Shown: in pieces, positions 24,270 to 36,336 of the stretch
Numbering within the stretch: the first letter of the stretch is position 1
How the letters are laid out: each line of letters begins with the position of its first letter
Assembly (NCBI GenBank): GCA_037951165.1
Contig: JBBDHG010000187.1
Coordinates: forward strand, 1,929,501-1,993,500
Source of the DNA: Lophius americanus
Taxonomy: Eukaryota; Chordata; Actinopteri; Lophiiformes; Lophiidae
Length of the DNA stretch: 64,000 bases
Direction: 5' to 3'
Translations under genes and position numbers: made by a program
Notes under the pieces: generated by a model
Told to the model about the DNA's origin: nothing
The model's database searches: none
Seen by the model: the letters and a program-made list of their open reading frames with translations, nothing else

Positions 24270-24990
24270 TTCACTGTGCTCCACGTGGCCAGTCTGCGAA
24301 CCTCCGCTCTGTAGGCCGACTAATCTCCCTCCGATATGAGTCCGACCAGGGTGGTGTTGTCCGTGAATTTGATATGGGATTATTGGGGTAGATAAGGGTG
24401 CAGTCATTGGTGTATAGTGAATACACCAGGGGCTCAACACGCAGCCCTGTGGGGTCATCCACAACATCCTCACGTAGCTCTCACTGTGTTCCAGATGGAT
24501 CCAGGGTGGGTGGGAGGCAAGTTTTGATGTGCTTCAACACCAGTTTCTGGCGCAACAGGTCGATAGTCATTCAGACTGTCAGGGTTGGGCTTTTTGGTGG
24601 AGAGGGATTATGGTGGATGTCTTCAGGCAGGATGGAATGACGGCTTGCGCGTGGGATACATCGAAGATGTTAGTGAACACAGCTGAAAGCTGGTCGGCAG
24701 ATTCTTTGAGTTCTTTTCCAGGTACCCTGTCATGGCCAGTGGCCTTCCTTGGGTTCATTGGTCCAAAGATCTGCCTCAAGTCACACTCCTGTACAGTGAG
24801 TGGGTGGTTGTTGGTGGCAGGTTTAAACAGCATGTCCCAGGTTGGTTGTTTTGCCAAAGAGCGAGGAAAGAAACAGTTCAGCTCCTCTGCTATTGAGGCC
24901 TCCATGTTGGTAGGAGTTGTGGAGTTGCTGGCATAGTAGTTGGTGATGTGCTTTATCCACTGCCAAGCAAACCTTGGGTCATTTGGTGAA
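24270..24990 (-). mobile_element. Decayed LINE reverse transcriptase (L2/Rex1-like, jockey superfamily)
   Basis: Minus-strand frames give, in order, PRFAWQWIKHITNYYAS and SIAEELNCFF. The reverse transcriptase block MNPRKATGHDRVPGKELKES follows, then TIIPLHQK, LNDYRPVA, TPQGCVLSP and YSLYTNDC. This is the order of fish L2/Rex1-type LINE reverse transcriptases. Several frame changes and a large central deletion (between LNDYRPVA and PQGCVLSP) show that it is dead. The catalytic FADDT block reads FTDNT, so one catalytic Asp is Asn. The open frame on the plus strand over 24529-24936 is only its antisense. Confidence 0.9.
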
Positions 24991-27900
24991 TGATGGTAAA
25001 TTCACACAGAAACGAAAAGATGCATAACATAAATGCCAGCTCTGGAGGCGTATGTTGCATGACGACGTGCCACCTGCCAGATGATAAATATTACTCCTAC
25101 GGATCAGTGGAGAGTGTAGATCCATAAACACCACACAGCTGACTGCCATCAAATCCACAAATCGTATCAGCAGGGAGGCTTTCACTGTGCTACTGAGCAC
25201 CCAACACTGCTGCAATTACATGTCTCAGTTGGAGGCATTCCCACAAAGCTGCTGAGGCAGCGTCTTTGGCACATTAAGGCCTTTGGTTTCTTCAAGTGAC
25301 TCGGTCAGTCTGGTCTGTCATGCAGTGAAACCGAACCCACCCACAAACAACTGGGTATCCCTTTAACATGGCCCCTGGCATCCTGGCTGCTCTGCCTGCC
25401 TAAATCTCAGGAGTCCGCCGGAAGCCTGAGATTCAAATCTTCCTTCAGCCATGAGACCTTTCTGAGCAGCTGCATTGTACTTAATAGAGAGTGAATATAG
25501 TGTTTCCACAATTGTTTATTCCCATAGAGGTAGTGTTACCTTTGGATATAGATGCCTGTGTCTTTTGTTTATGGTTTTGAGCACCAACATATCAGGTCTA
25601 TGTCCGATAGACACGCCTGCTTTTTGTCCTGGGAAGGCTATTTATTTATTTTGTTTACGAGTACTCATCACAGCTTTAGGAGCTTCTTAAAGGCCACATC
25701 TATTTCTAAAACTGTCAGGTGGAGTAGAAAGGCCTTCCCCTCCATCCTCTTTATCTACCGCTGCCCTCAAATAAACACCAGCCATTTGCTTATTTTAAGA
25801 AGCATAAGCAAGGCACCAGCCACTCTACAGAACTCCCAGGACTAACTCCCATTTTTTAAAGTCTAAAAGCTGTATTGTGTTCAGCAGAAGGCCTTTAGTG
25901 GTTTCTGCAAACTGTGTTGCCATTGGCAGATAGTACGTCGTCAGTATATCAAGGTTTTTTTTTCCATCCAGACACCTGCGTTGATTGGATAATGGGTAGA
26001 TGAGGGTGCTCAAATCATTTAAAGATGACCGGATAACTTGAAAAAAGTAACACATTTGCCAAATACTTATTCAGCTAATTTCACTAGACAGCTCTATATC
26101 AAAGAGACCCATAGAGAAGACAGATGTGAATTTCTGTGTGAATAGAATAAGTGCATATGTTTTTGAGCTCAGGGTCTTTAGCTCGGTATAAGGAGGTAAG
26201 AAAATTGGAAGATGCTCCTACAGAGGGTTTTGCAGCGATCAGCTTTGGCGTCAGAACTTGTGTTTATTTTTCATTTTACTTTCATCTGCCAATCAGGTGC
26301 TCCTTGTCCCACTGTGATCTGAGGCTTTTCTTACCTTATATAGAAAACGCTCCAGTCAACTCAGAGCATGCCTTCACAAGAACTCTGGATGGGAGGACTC
26401 TAAGTACGGCTTTCTTCTTTCCATAACAGGGGTATTAGGATAAACTAGACACATGGGGGCAGTAAAAGGGGAAGGGGGGGCATCTACAAAAGGCAGAGAA
26501 TTGTGGGGATCAGCAGGGAGAGTGGAATTTCTTCATTACTTTCTCAACCTTGTTGAGTTCTGCTAGGCATTATCTCTGAGCTCACTGAAAGTCCCAACAC
26601 TTGTCTGACCTCTCGCTTAAACGTGGCTGAAAGCGTGGTGGCTCTGTGTACTGTTCACACATTAGCCCAAATGTGTAAACCTCTACTTAAGCTACTGTAA
26701 ATTTGAATCTGTCAACCACACAGCATTTTGTTGACAAACAGCTAAATTCTCGTAAAGCACACACTGGGCTATAATGATTTCCTTTGCCGAGGATTTAACG
26801 CCTACCAGGCAGAGTTTGCACAGCTCAGCAGCAGCCTAACTACAGATTTCTGCAGAACCAGCCCAGCCAAAGGGTACAGCCTGTCTGAAAGAAGGCCACA
26901 AGGCCACTGGAAGCCATGTCACAACACTGAGCTATTCTTACTTTTAACACTGTTCAAAATTCTCAGCACTGAGAGCATTCTGTGACTGACAAGTTTGTAA
27001 ACAACTAAGACCACGGAGCAACATATGGCCTCTCTTTGAAACACTGATGAGCAAAGTTTAGCCGCCAAGGGGATTGTGGTTTAGGGTGAACCCGGGTGAT
27101 ATAAGTCTTTTCCCAGCTGGTTTCTGTTTTATAAACGCTGGTTCCGATCCATCCAAGGAAACATAGATCTGACCTCTTCACATCGATCTCCTTAATAACT
27201 AGACTTGTCTAGTTTTTTTTACTGAACCAACACTGGGACGATGCTGCAGCCAGGAACCAAAACAATACCGCATTCACAATTAAGTCCACATGTCAACACA
27301 CCCAAACAGACCTCTCAGTGACAAGAGTGGCAAAAGTACACATACTCTTTACTCAAGCAGAACTACTACTGGTAAAGGTGGAAGAGTTTATTCAGCTTCT
27401 ACCCAAATAAAAGTAAAAAATATATAGGTGCTGTAATGTACACACATTGCAACATTACTACCAAATGTTTTTGTGAAATCTGAATAAACCAGACTCAAAC
27501 TAATATAATGGAAATGTATCGACAATTTAATCAGATAGACTAATCTCTCATCTCACCGTTACTGCTGATTCCACTCTTTCCTTACCTCTCACACATGCTC
27601 AGTGTACATAACCTGCTACGCAGTCTGAGACATCAACTGATATCAGCTGTGCTCATTCAGGTAGCTGCATCCGTCCAGTCACTGTGTCACAGCTGCGTTC
27701 TTAGCCTATCACCAACAGCCACTGTCTTTTAAATATGACTCTCTGTCCATTCACCTAGATTGTTCAAGCGCCCTCCAGCTCCCAATCTCCTTCTAGTCCT
27801 CAAAGATTCATCAGCCACATCATTCATCAGTCTCAGCAGAGTTATCAGTCACCACCACCAGTATCCAGACTCCAAAGCAGGGGGTTATCCTAAGCTGCTA

Positions 27901-28077
27901 CTCAGGGCAGACACACTTCAATCACATTCTCCCTGTAGAGTCTGAGCGCCAAAAACTTTGTAGTAGACAAATTATCACACATCATCTGTTGTAATAAATC
28001 ATTAATCTTCTCTTCGTTCTCGCTCTTTTCTGATGTACATATGCAGGATTTAGAACATTTCAACTTATATCACTGTC
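24991..28077. other. Intron 1 segment, no gene recognised
   Basis: No coding gene or certain repeat was recognised. Sequence at 25000-25260 adjoins the LINE fossil and may be more of it or unrelated single-copy DNA. Confidence 0.5.
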
Positions 28078-28150
28078 ATCTATCTATCTATGATCTACTC
28101 TGGCAACCCTGAAAGGGAACAGCCGAAAGGTGGAGACAAAGAAGATATGC
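28078..28150 (+). mobile_element. Retroposon 3' end fragment
   Basis: A TATC microsatellite (28078-28091) is followed by CTCTGGCAACCCTGAAAGGG and ACAGCCGAAAGG. This resembles the GGCGACCC / GGGAGCAGCCGAAAG 3' end seen at 23697-23806 and 31568-31785. It is short and diverged. Confidence 0.5.
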
Positions 28151-31100
28151 ATAGATGGATACAGAGTGATTGCGTTTTCAGGTTGTTATTGTCCATTTAT
28201 ACTCAAAGCACCCCTGATGTCTGGAAAACACACAACAAGACACACACAAAAAAGATCTGCTAAAGTAATGAGCCTGTTTTGAAAATGTAAGTAAAACTCT
28301 TACACTTGAGAATGGTAATGAATGTTGGCGCTTTCTTACTACCCACCTCTTCTCACGATCCTTGAAAAGTGATAATCAACTCGAAGGGCACCAAACAGAG
28401 CTCATACTTCTGACAATACCCAACAGTCCCTTTAATTAATCAAATCCAAATCTAAGTGAAAATTATTAACCCAACCTAACGAGTGCCATGAGAATCTGTA
28501 TAATTAATGTATATTTCATCCAAATGCTGTCACTAAAGTACAAGCACCGTCTATTTGTCATTTTAGCAACAGTATTAGTTACATTCTCAACATTTCATTA
28601 ATCCCAAAAGGACATGACATGATCCATGCTGTAGATTTATAATACAGTGGACATGCTGTTAAGTAGTATCCGTAATTTACTGACAAAGCTGTGACCAATG
28701 TTGCGTTGTAAATTTACAAGAATAGGATAATGAACTGTATATTTGTGTACTTTATAGTTTTACTGTTAAATACAATAGAAACTGTAAAAAGTGCTTTGCA
28801 AGTTAAGTTGAGTTACTGGAAATTTAAAGTGAAACATTTAACAGTGCACACTAAGAGGAAGAGAAATTTAATATCCTTGCCTTTGGGGAGAGGTTATGAC
28901 GCCATCCACTATATTTTCATGTATTTTATGCAGGAGGATGATGGGAATGGAGCTACTGCTATTTCCTGTTGACTGCAGGATTTGGGGGAAAATACCTGCA
29001 GGAATTTTATTCTGCGTGTGCTCATGGCTCAGGATGTATTCCTATGAAGAAAATTTCATGAAAGATGTCCACTTCAAACCTCATTAATGTTGTCAGACCT
29101 CAAAACAGTGTTGTTAGAGGTCATCCTTTTACCTTGCGGTGTGGCAAAACATTATAACTTAGTAATAACATAGTGGAGTACAAAGTATGTAAACAAAACT
29201 TAGGCAGAGAGTTCACAGCAAGTGGTTTTCATCAATGAAATGATCTTCCAATACAGGCAATTATATAATACAGTAATGGAAAAACATATTAAAGTGTTGG
29301 TGAATAGGATTATACACTGATCGCAGCTAATTTAACATATGCTATCCTACAAGGAGGGCAGAAGGCTGTCAGTATTTTTATGTGAGATTCACAAAGACAA
29401 GGCATGCATATTTGAATTACCCTCTTACTATTGTAAACTTGGCTCTGTCTTTAAGCCATGCACCTCGCTCCGATTCTGGGTTGCAAAGGATTATGAGAAT
29501 TGTTTGACGCTTTGAGATTTCTGGAGAAATGGATTAAAGTTATTTTCATGAATTAGGGGATATTTTCTGAAATGGCTCATGTGCCGGCAATTCATAACAG
29601 CTCTAATGTCTCAAAAAGGTTAACCACCCAGAAAATACTTCTGAGATGGACACGCTCTGCCAAGAGACCATGAAGTCATCACGGGCCCTTCATTGCCTGA
29701 CACGCTCACGTTATGTAAGTCACAGCCAGAGGAAAACTCACATGACTTCAGCCAGGATGTGAGTTCATCCAAAGCAACACAGCTATTTTTCTGTGAAATA
29801 TCAGTAGGTTCATAAGATGCAGCAAAGATAAGAAAATGATTGTTTGCATGCCACCCATTCATGTTCTACGATTATAATACCAGCCCTTACTGACAGGAAA
29901 AGTTATTATATTATAAAAATATAATGATTTGCTTGTTTTTTTCCCAGGTGAATATGCTGGTTAAATTTGGAACTTTCAGACTACTGCTCTAGGCGATCAC
30001 ACTGTAGACTCAAAGGCTGCATGACTGTTGCTTTGCACAAATTCAAATAAAACACAGTTTGAATCATCCTGTTCTCTGGGGTACAATTACACTACCCGTT
30101 TTGTGTGCTGCTATTGGCCAGAGGTGCGTGCTGTGCTAGCCAATGGCTTTGCTCTGCATTGTTACTCTGTGTGTGTTCAGCACTGCCCATCCCACTATTG
30201 AGGCGTTGAGGGGTCTGTGGGGGGACGGGTTGGCAGAAAAGGTTTGTTCAAAACAGAGTCGACCTCAATACTGAAGCTAATCGAGCAAGATGATTTCATT
30301 GTCTTCTCTTTTCATTGCCCTTCCCCATTTAGGGATGTAATTTGTTAAGTAAACAGCGCCTACAGCAGAAAATCCCATGATCACTCTCACCCCGAGACTC
30401 TCTCTAAACCCCCCTATCCATACACCCGCCCACCCACACACGAAGAAATACACACAAACACTGATTGCTGCAAAATGTGAATCAGCACATTTTTTTACTT
30501 CACTCATTATGAGGCACGTAATTCAACTAGGAGAGGCATAAATAATTATTATTCATATTTCTTTGGCTACATAATCATTATTTAACTCTGTCAGCACAAA
30601 TATAACACCACTGTAAATACAAGCACAGCAGCATTAACTCAACTTATCCGGCAACACAACTCTGAAGGACTTAACTTCTGCAGTCCAGACAGCATGTGGA
30701 TCCTGACCAGAGTTTCCTTCTCTCCTCTCCCTCCTGAAATTGACTGCAACTTGTCTGGGAGAGCAACCTTGCAGACTAAACTGAAGGATGGTCCTCCAAA
30801 GTAGAAGCTAGACCAGTCTGGGTGCAATTACACCCACCTTCATTTCAAAATGGATGTCTTTAACGGACAGCTGTAATTTCGACTGACCATCCAGCTTGAT
30901 GTGAATGCTAACGTCCCACTGAGTGTTTATTCACTGCAAAATCTAGTGTTTAAACTCACCTGCATGTATCATATTACAGTTTGTCCTAGTTTCTCTGCAA
31001 CGTGTCCCACACCCAAACCTTGAAAGATAGTTCTCAATATCCTTATGCATTCCTGAAATAGGACCTACCATTTACTGTAGAGCTTAAAAATTAGACACAT

Positions 31101-31567
31101 TTCAAATAAGTCTACAGATGCAAAACATTGAGATGAGAACTAAATCGATCAACAATTGCAAACAAGAGCTGGCAAATATTTCAATGAACTTTTAAGGAAA
31201 TGTGTGTCCATGGGCACACAGCAATTTATGCTGATATGGAAAACCAAAACCTCATTCCTGGGCTTAAGTTCAGGCGATACTTAAAAGCAACTGTGGCTCA
31301 AAGGCCATCAGTGGCTCAGGATTGTTGGGATGCCAGGTCCCTTCAGTCTACATGTCAAAGTATCTTTTAGCAAGATTCTGAACAGCAATCCACGCCCCGG
31401 GCGCTATACAGGGGGGCCTACTGCACCTAAGGGAGGGGTCAAATCCAGAGAACAAATTTCACCACACCACAAAGGCGAGCTCTATCTCCAAAGATTTTTG
31501 AGCTCTAATTTCTCAACCGTTGAACACCGCCAAGCTGAGGTCACAGATCATTGTACTTAAAATATAT
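28151..31567. other. Intron 1 segment, no gene recognised
   Basis: AT-rich sequence with one small GC-richer patch near 30080-30230. That patch holds an inverted pair of CCAAT-like boxes (ATTGGC at 30113 and GCCAAT at 30139). No coding signal was seen. Confidence 0.5.
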
Positions 31568-31785
31568 GGGGAGGGTTGCATCAGGAAGCGCATCCCGTAT
31601 AAAAAACTATGCCAAATCAATATGTGGAACACAAAACGGATTTACAAACTGGATCCATCGGTGCTCGGGTTAAGATTTACTGTCATGGGTACTGGCATTC
31701 CTATGAATGGAAAAAAAGTCTGGAAAGAAGTCTGCTGTTGCAACCCAAGAAGCGAACAGTCCAAAGAAGAAGAAGAAATGCTGTG
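31568..31785 (+). mobile_element. Retroposon 3' region ending in AAG repeats
   Basis: TGCATCAGGAAGCGCATCCC and AACTATGCCAAATCAA match the family's GCATCAGGAAGGGCATCC / CTGCCAAATCAA block. The 3' end has CTGCTGTTGCAACCC, then AACAGTCCAAAGAAGAAGAA. It contains extra sequence between the two blocks and has no intact gene. Confidence 0.7.
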
Positions 31786-32147
31786 TTTAATTGTGTGTGA
31801 CAATAAAGCTTCTTCTTCACTTCACACGAGCTCTACTGCGCCTTAAAATTGAAAAAAAATAGCAAACAGTAGGAAACCGTTATGAGATGCTCCCTTTTAG
31901 GGTTACTGCAAAACATATAAAATCTAGCTGATGATGGATGGATGGACAATGGAAAATATGCTTCCTTTGGTGCTGGCACGTAACTTTTTTTTAGTAAATA
32001 TACTGGAAAAGTTTTCGAAGAATTGATGTGTCCAAAGGAGGAAATCCCTTTGGTCTGTTTTTTTTTTAACTATTAATTGAGACTTTGGAAGATGTCACCT
32101 TACTCTGGGGAGCTGTATCAATCAATTTAATAATCTCTAGCTGCCAC

Positions 32148-32384
32148 TAGGGTTGGGTATTGCAGTGACTTTTCGTCCTGCAAAACTTTGCAATATTTTC
32201 TAATTCATGACTACCATGGCAAGCAAGAGTAACGGAGGCCTGACTTCCAGCTCAAATCTGAACGTTACAGACAGCTAATGAAGTTTTCTGAATGTCCCAG
32301 TTTTCATGAAACAAGAAGAAATATGTATTGCCTCTTAAGTTGTACTGGTTTAAAACAGTATACCAGTTTTATTGTGCAACCCTA
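32148..32384. mobile_element. hAT-like MITE, 237 bp
   Basis: The ends are TAGGGTTG (32148-32155) and CAACCCTA (32377-32384), a perfect 8-bp terminal inverted repeat. They are flanked by GCTGCCAC (32140-32147) and GTTGCCAC (32385-32392), an 8-bp target duplication with one mismatch. Eight-base duplications are typical of the hAT superfamily. There is no coding capacity, so it would be a non-autonomous copy. The short inverted repeat leaves some doubt about the exact family. Confidence 0.72.
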
Positions 32385-32392
32385 GTTGCCAC

Positions 32393-33663
32393 CCAGTTGA
32401 GCTGACTCTTCCATGCATTCTAGAGAGCAGTCATATCTTCCACTTGAAGGTCCTGTGACACACTTCTCTATAATAGTGGTAATTACAGTGTAATATTCAA
32501 TCTGTGTGCTTCATTGAGAAAATTGTCCTATATTTTGAGGAATGCCTCAAAGTATCATAAAATTTACAGTACTTTTCTTTAAGCCACAACATGGTTTTCT
32601 CTGGGAAAAATGAGCAACTTGAAATTTTCCATTCAATCTTCAACCACAGTCTTGGTTTAGAGTAGTGGTAGCTGCAGTGCGTAGCTGACGACTCTGGAGG
32701 GAGTGATTAAAGAAAAGATCGCCCAAAGCCAAGGATTAGGCTTCTTTCAAAAGAAGTAGAGGGATAAATGTGTATGTGGTGGTCTAAGCGTGTGTGTGCG
32801 TGCGTGTGTGCGTGTGTGTGCGGGGGTGGGGTTGGGGTAAAAGATGTCCTTTCTCCACATGTGAAAGATCCCAGACTCAGCAGCCGCCACTCAGTTATGC
32901 GTGACCACCAACCCATCCCATTAAACCAGCTTTTATCTGGTGAACTGACTGATTGGTTTGTTTGTGTGGTTGGTTCCACGTTGAAGCTCCCAAAACAATA
33001 TCTAGGAGCTCGTCACTAATCAGTGCTTGTGAGTTTTAATATAATTTCTCAACCTCTGAGAGCCAAAAGATTGTCAGATGTTCCTAATCCACTTCCTGAT
33101 GTCTCAGGTCCTCACACTCTGTCAACACAGGAGCAGAAGAATGAATGAGAAAACAGTAAATATTTGGTATCTGGCAAACTCCACGGTTTCTCCTCGGCTG
33201 TTCACCGTTATCCTTCTTGTGTGGTCAGGAGGCAGTTGAAGAGAGCTGCAGGAATGCAAGAGGAGAGGAAAGCCAACAATGCTTTTAGAGCCACTGAAAT
33301 CTTGTACACAAGCCACTTGTGTAGTTCCTGTGGTTCTGTGTGCGCACAATAATCTCCCTTTAAAGAAGAGGCACCCTGAGATAGGGGCTTTTAATTGCCA
33401 CAGGTTCCAACGTCACTTTAATGGACGGTAGAGGAGTGTGAGAGGAAATGTAGAAAATGAAAAGATGGATGAGAATGAATGAGAAAAAACTTCCAGGAAG
33501 AAGTATTTTTCTTTCCACTTTTTGGACTAACCATTAGAGACAGTCCCATGTCGATAGAATGAATGGCTTACATAGTGTGGGAATGATCCTGGGAAGTGAC
33601 TGTGATTAGTCTGGCTCCACTAGGCATGATATCACAGCAGGGTGAGCCTGGTTTGACAAGGAG
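32393..33663. other. Intron 1 segment with a GT microsatellite
   Basis: Contains a GT/GCGT microsatellite at about 32788-32822. Otherwise I recognised neither genes nor repeats. Confidence 0.55.
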
Positions 33664-33669
33664 AGACGG

Positions 33670-33671
<2 letters not shown>

Positions 33672-33719
<48 letters not shown>

Positions 33720-33743
33720 ACAGAGAGAGAAAGAGAGAGAGAG
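33672..33743. repeat. (GA)n microsatellite
   Basis: An uninterrupted GA run of about 46 bases is followed, after CTACA, by a second interrupted GA block. It gives a false poly-Arg/Glu open frame on the plus strand (33596-34003). Confidence 0.95.
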
Positions 33744-36089
33744 AAGCCAAGATGACGTGTAGATGGTTATTTTCTCCCCACAGTCTGACAGTTATTCCGG
33801 AGATGGTAATCGCATTTACTTTATATCTGAGGCTGAGTGGCATCACTGCGAGCTCCAACTCATCCCAACATGGCAGGGCCCATTTGAAATTTAATAGAAA
33901 CAACAAGTCCCTGAGTCCAAAGCGTGACAGTAGCTCTAATGATAAACAAGAGGATTGTGGGATATCAAGTATTCCACTGAATACATTAACAGCTTATTGC
34001 TAACACTGCTGATGACATCCATGTTAAATTATGCTCACACGCTGAAGTAGTAATATTTCATATTTAAGGAACAATTTGAAATGTTTGCATGACACATCTT
34101 CAATTCATTACTGGAAGTTACACGAGACAATTCATTGCCATCTCATGCCTCTATGATAGATACCGAGCTACGGCCAGGGGGGTTAGTTTAGCAAGCTTAA
34201 ACAAACGGCTTACAAGCACCTGGAGCTAATTAATTAACACATTATATATTATGTGTTAAAAACGCAGTTATGAACATTATGATTTTATGGAAGTTTTTCT
34301 AATGTTTGGTCTAAATAAAGGCCAAAATCAGCAGAAAGTCCTGAGAGTTGTGAAATATAATAATCATTAAACTCTACAGGTGTTGGTTTAATGAGGTAGC
34401 AATGGTAAACAGAGACAAACTATGCATTTTTACTCTTATTATTTACTAATAAGTGTTTTACTGTAAACATTGGTAAGGGATAATCTGCAAATATCTCTGG
34501 TTGTATACACACATGTTTTCAATTTGTAAACTATATTTATACTCCCAATTTGTCTTTATGCAACATATTCCCCTAATTTGCTACCTGTGGATCAATCAAG
34601 TATAAACCCTGATGATTTAGTCATGTAGAAACGACATGAAGAATATTTTTGATTCTATAAATGACCGCTCTCTCTCTCTCTCAGCCTGGTGAAGTCAGAT
34701 TGTTCAGTAACTGTCCTCTCAGCCCCTCCTGATCTGCTGTCCCTCTGCCGACAGAGACAATGCAGGTCTGAGTCTCAAGAGCTGCAATAAAGAAGTACAC
34801 TTTGTCTCAAATATAACAGAACTAAATGGTACTGTGGTCCTGGCTTAGAATAAATTTGAAAAACTCAACAGCGATGTCTCGTTCCAGGAATCATGATAAT
34901 CCGGAAACATGAACAAATCTTTTGCTTGTTACAGGGTCGGACGGTGGCTCCCTCGGCTGAGGTTTGTTACCGACCATGCCTCATGCAAACGTATATTCAA
35001 GAATACATAGGACTACATGTAAGATTAAAAATAGGTATTTTCTAAATATGATGTTTTAGTTAGTTGTACTTTGTCTGTTTATTTTATTTTATTTTTTCTT
35101 TGCGGACTTAGTCCAAAAAAAAGAAGTATTTGTAATGATTTAACGTGACAGCATGTTACTGAGTGCATTGGTGTACATGTAACTGAAATATATTTAAATA
35201 AAGGCAGCGAATTAAGTCCAGACCACAACAGATGTCACTGCCGCCTGAGTGGGCGGAGCCTTTGATTGAGACTGAATATTAATAAGAAAAAAGGATATCC
35301 CACATGCTTTGTCTTTGACCCAATAAGGGTCACCATCAGTGACAGTGAACTTCACAGAGCTGGAAGTGTGTCGCCGAATCAGGGATCCCCATCAACCAGA
35401 AGATTAGGGGCGACCATTGTCCTAAATTAAATAGATCTTTTTAAAGTACATACCCCAGTTTTGTTTTATCATTTATAGGATTGACGAAATAATGCTTGAA
35501 TACCCATTAATAGTTAAAGATGTGTTTGTGACGATCTTTGACCTTTTATGTCACAGAATATGTTACATCCACAGTAGCTTGAACATGATTAATATAGATG
35601 ACTAAGTGTTAGTAAAGCAAATAATTACTCTGGTCTACACTCTGACGTTAGGAGGTGGTAATACACTTTAACGCTGGTTGTCATCAGTACAGAACAGCAA
35701 TCAATCTGATTCATTTTCTAATCATCTGACTCATTTATGTTGTATCTTCATGCCAGTATGACATAGTTATAAAAATATCAATCTCAATCAATTTTTAACT
35801 ATAAGCACACATTTGAAATAATGAAAGAAAACAAATAAAGAGAGAAAGGATTCATACACACTTCTAATGACACTCTACAACAGAGTCACAAGTCAACTCC
35901 TTCTGCCAGCCAGAATGCCTTTGGCAATGGGCCCAAAATCAGAATGAGCAATACATAGGGGAGGTGAAGCGTTAATTCATTCATTCATGAAGATAAGGTT
36001 AAGTGCTTGGCTCCAGATGTTACCACCTCAAGACAATGTACTAGTACTACTACTGCTTCTACTACTCTTATCTGTTTTGCAGTTGGAAA

Positions 36090-36111
36090 CACGCTTTTAA
36101 TTAAAAGCGTG
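36090..36111. repeat. Perfect 22-bp palindrome
   Basis: The core ACGCTTTTAATTAAAAGCGT (36091-36110) is extended by a C/G pair on each side. No spacer. Confidence 0.95.
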
Positions 36112-36302
36112 CAGTAACATATTGAATGTACAGCCAACGCCAACAATGTCCTGATAAGCAGCTGAATAGGAGGATATCGGTGAGACACTACTGATACCAC
36201 ACAGTAATTTCAGTAGTATTTGATGCCTAATTCAGCTGGTGCTGCACATTTTCTCTCCTCATATAACATGTTTTAAGGTCATAATGAGGATTGCTAAACC
36301 GA

Positions 36303-36336
36303 CTTGTGCCACGAGTTGCATAACTCGTGACACAAG
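36303..36336. repeat. Stem-loop with 15-bp arms and a 4-nt loop
   Basis: CTTGTGCCACGAGTT (36303-36317) pairs with AACTCGTGACACAAG (36322-36336) with one mismatch, around the loop GCAT. Confidence 0.9.

Noticed and set aside
24529..24936. 135-residue frame on the plus strand
   Set aside because: Antisense of the LINE reverse transcriptase fossil.
33596..34003. Arg/Glu repeat protein on the plus strand
   Set aside because: The repeat part is translation of the GA microsatellite; the remainder has no coding features.
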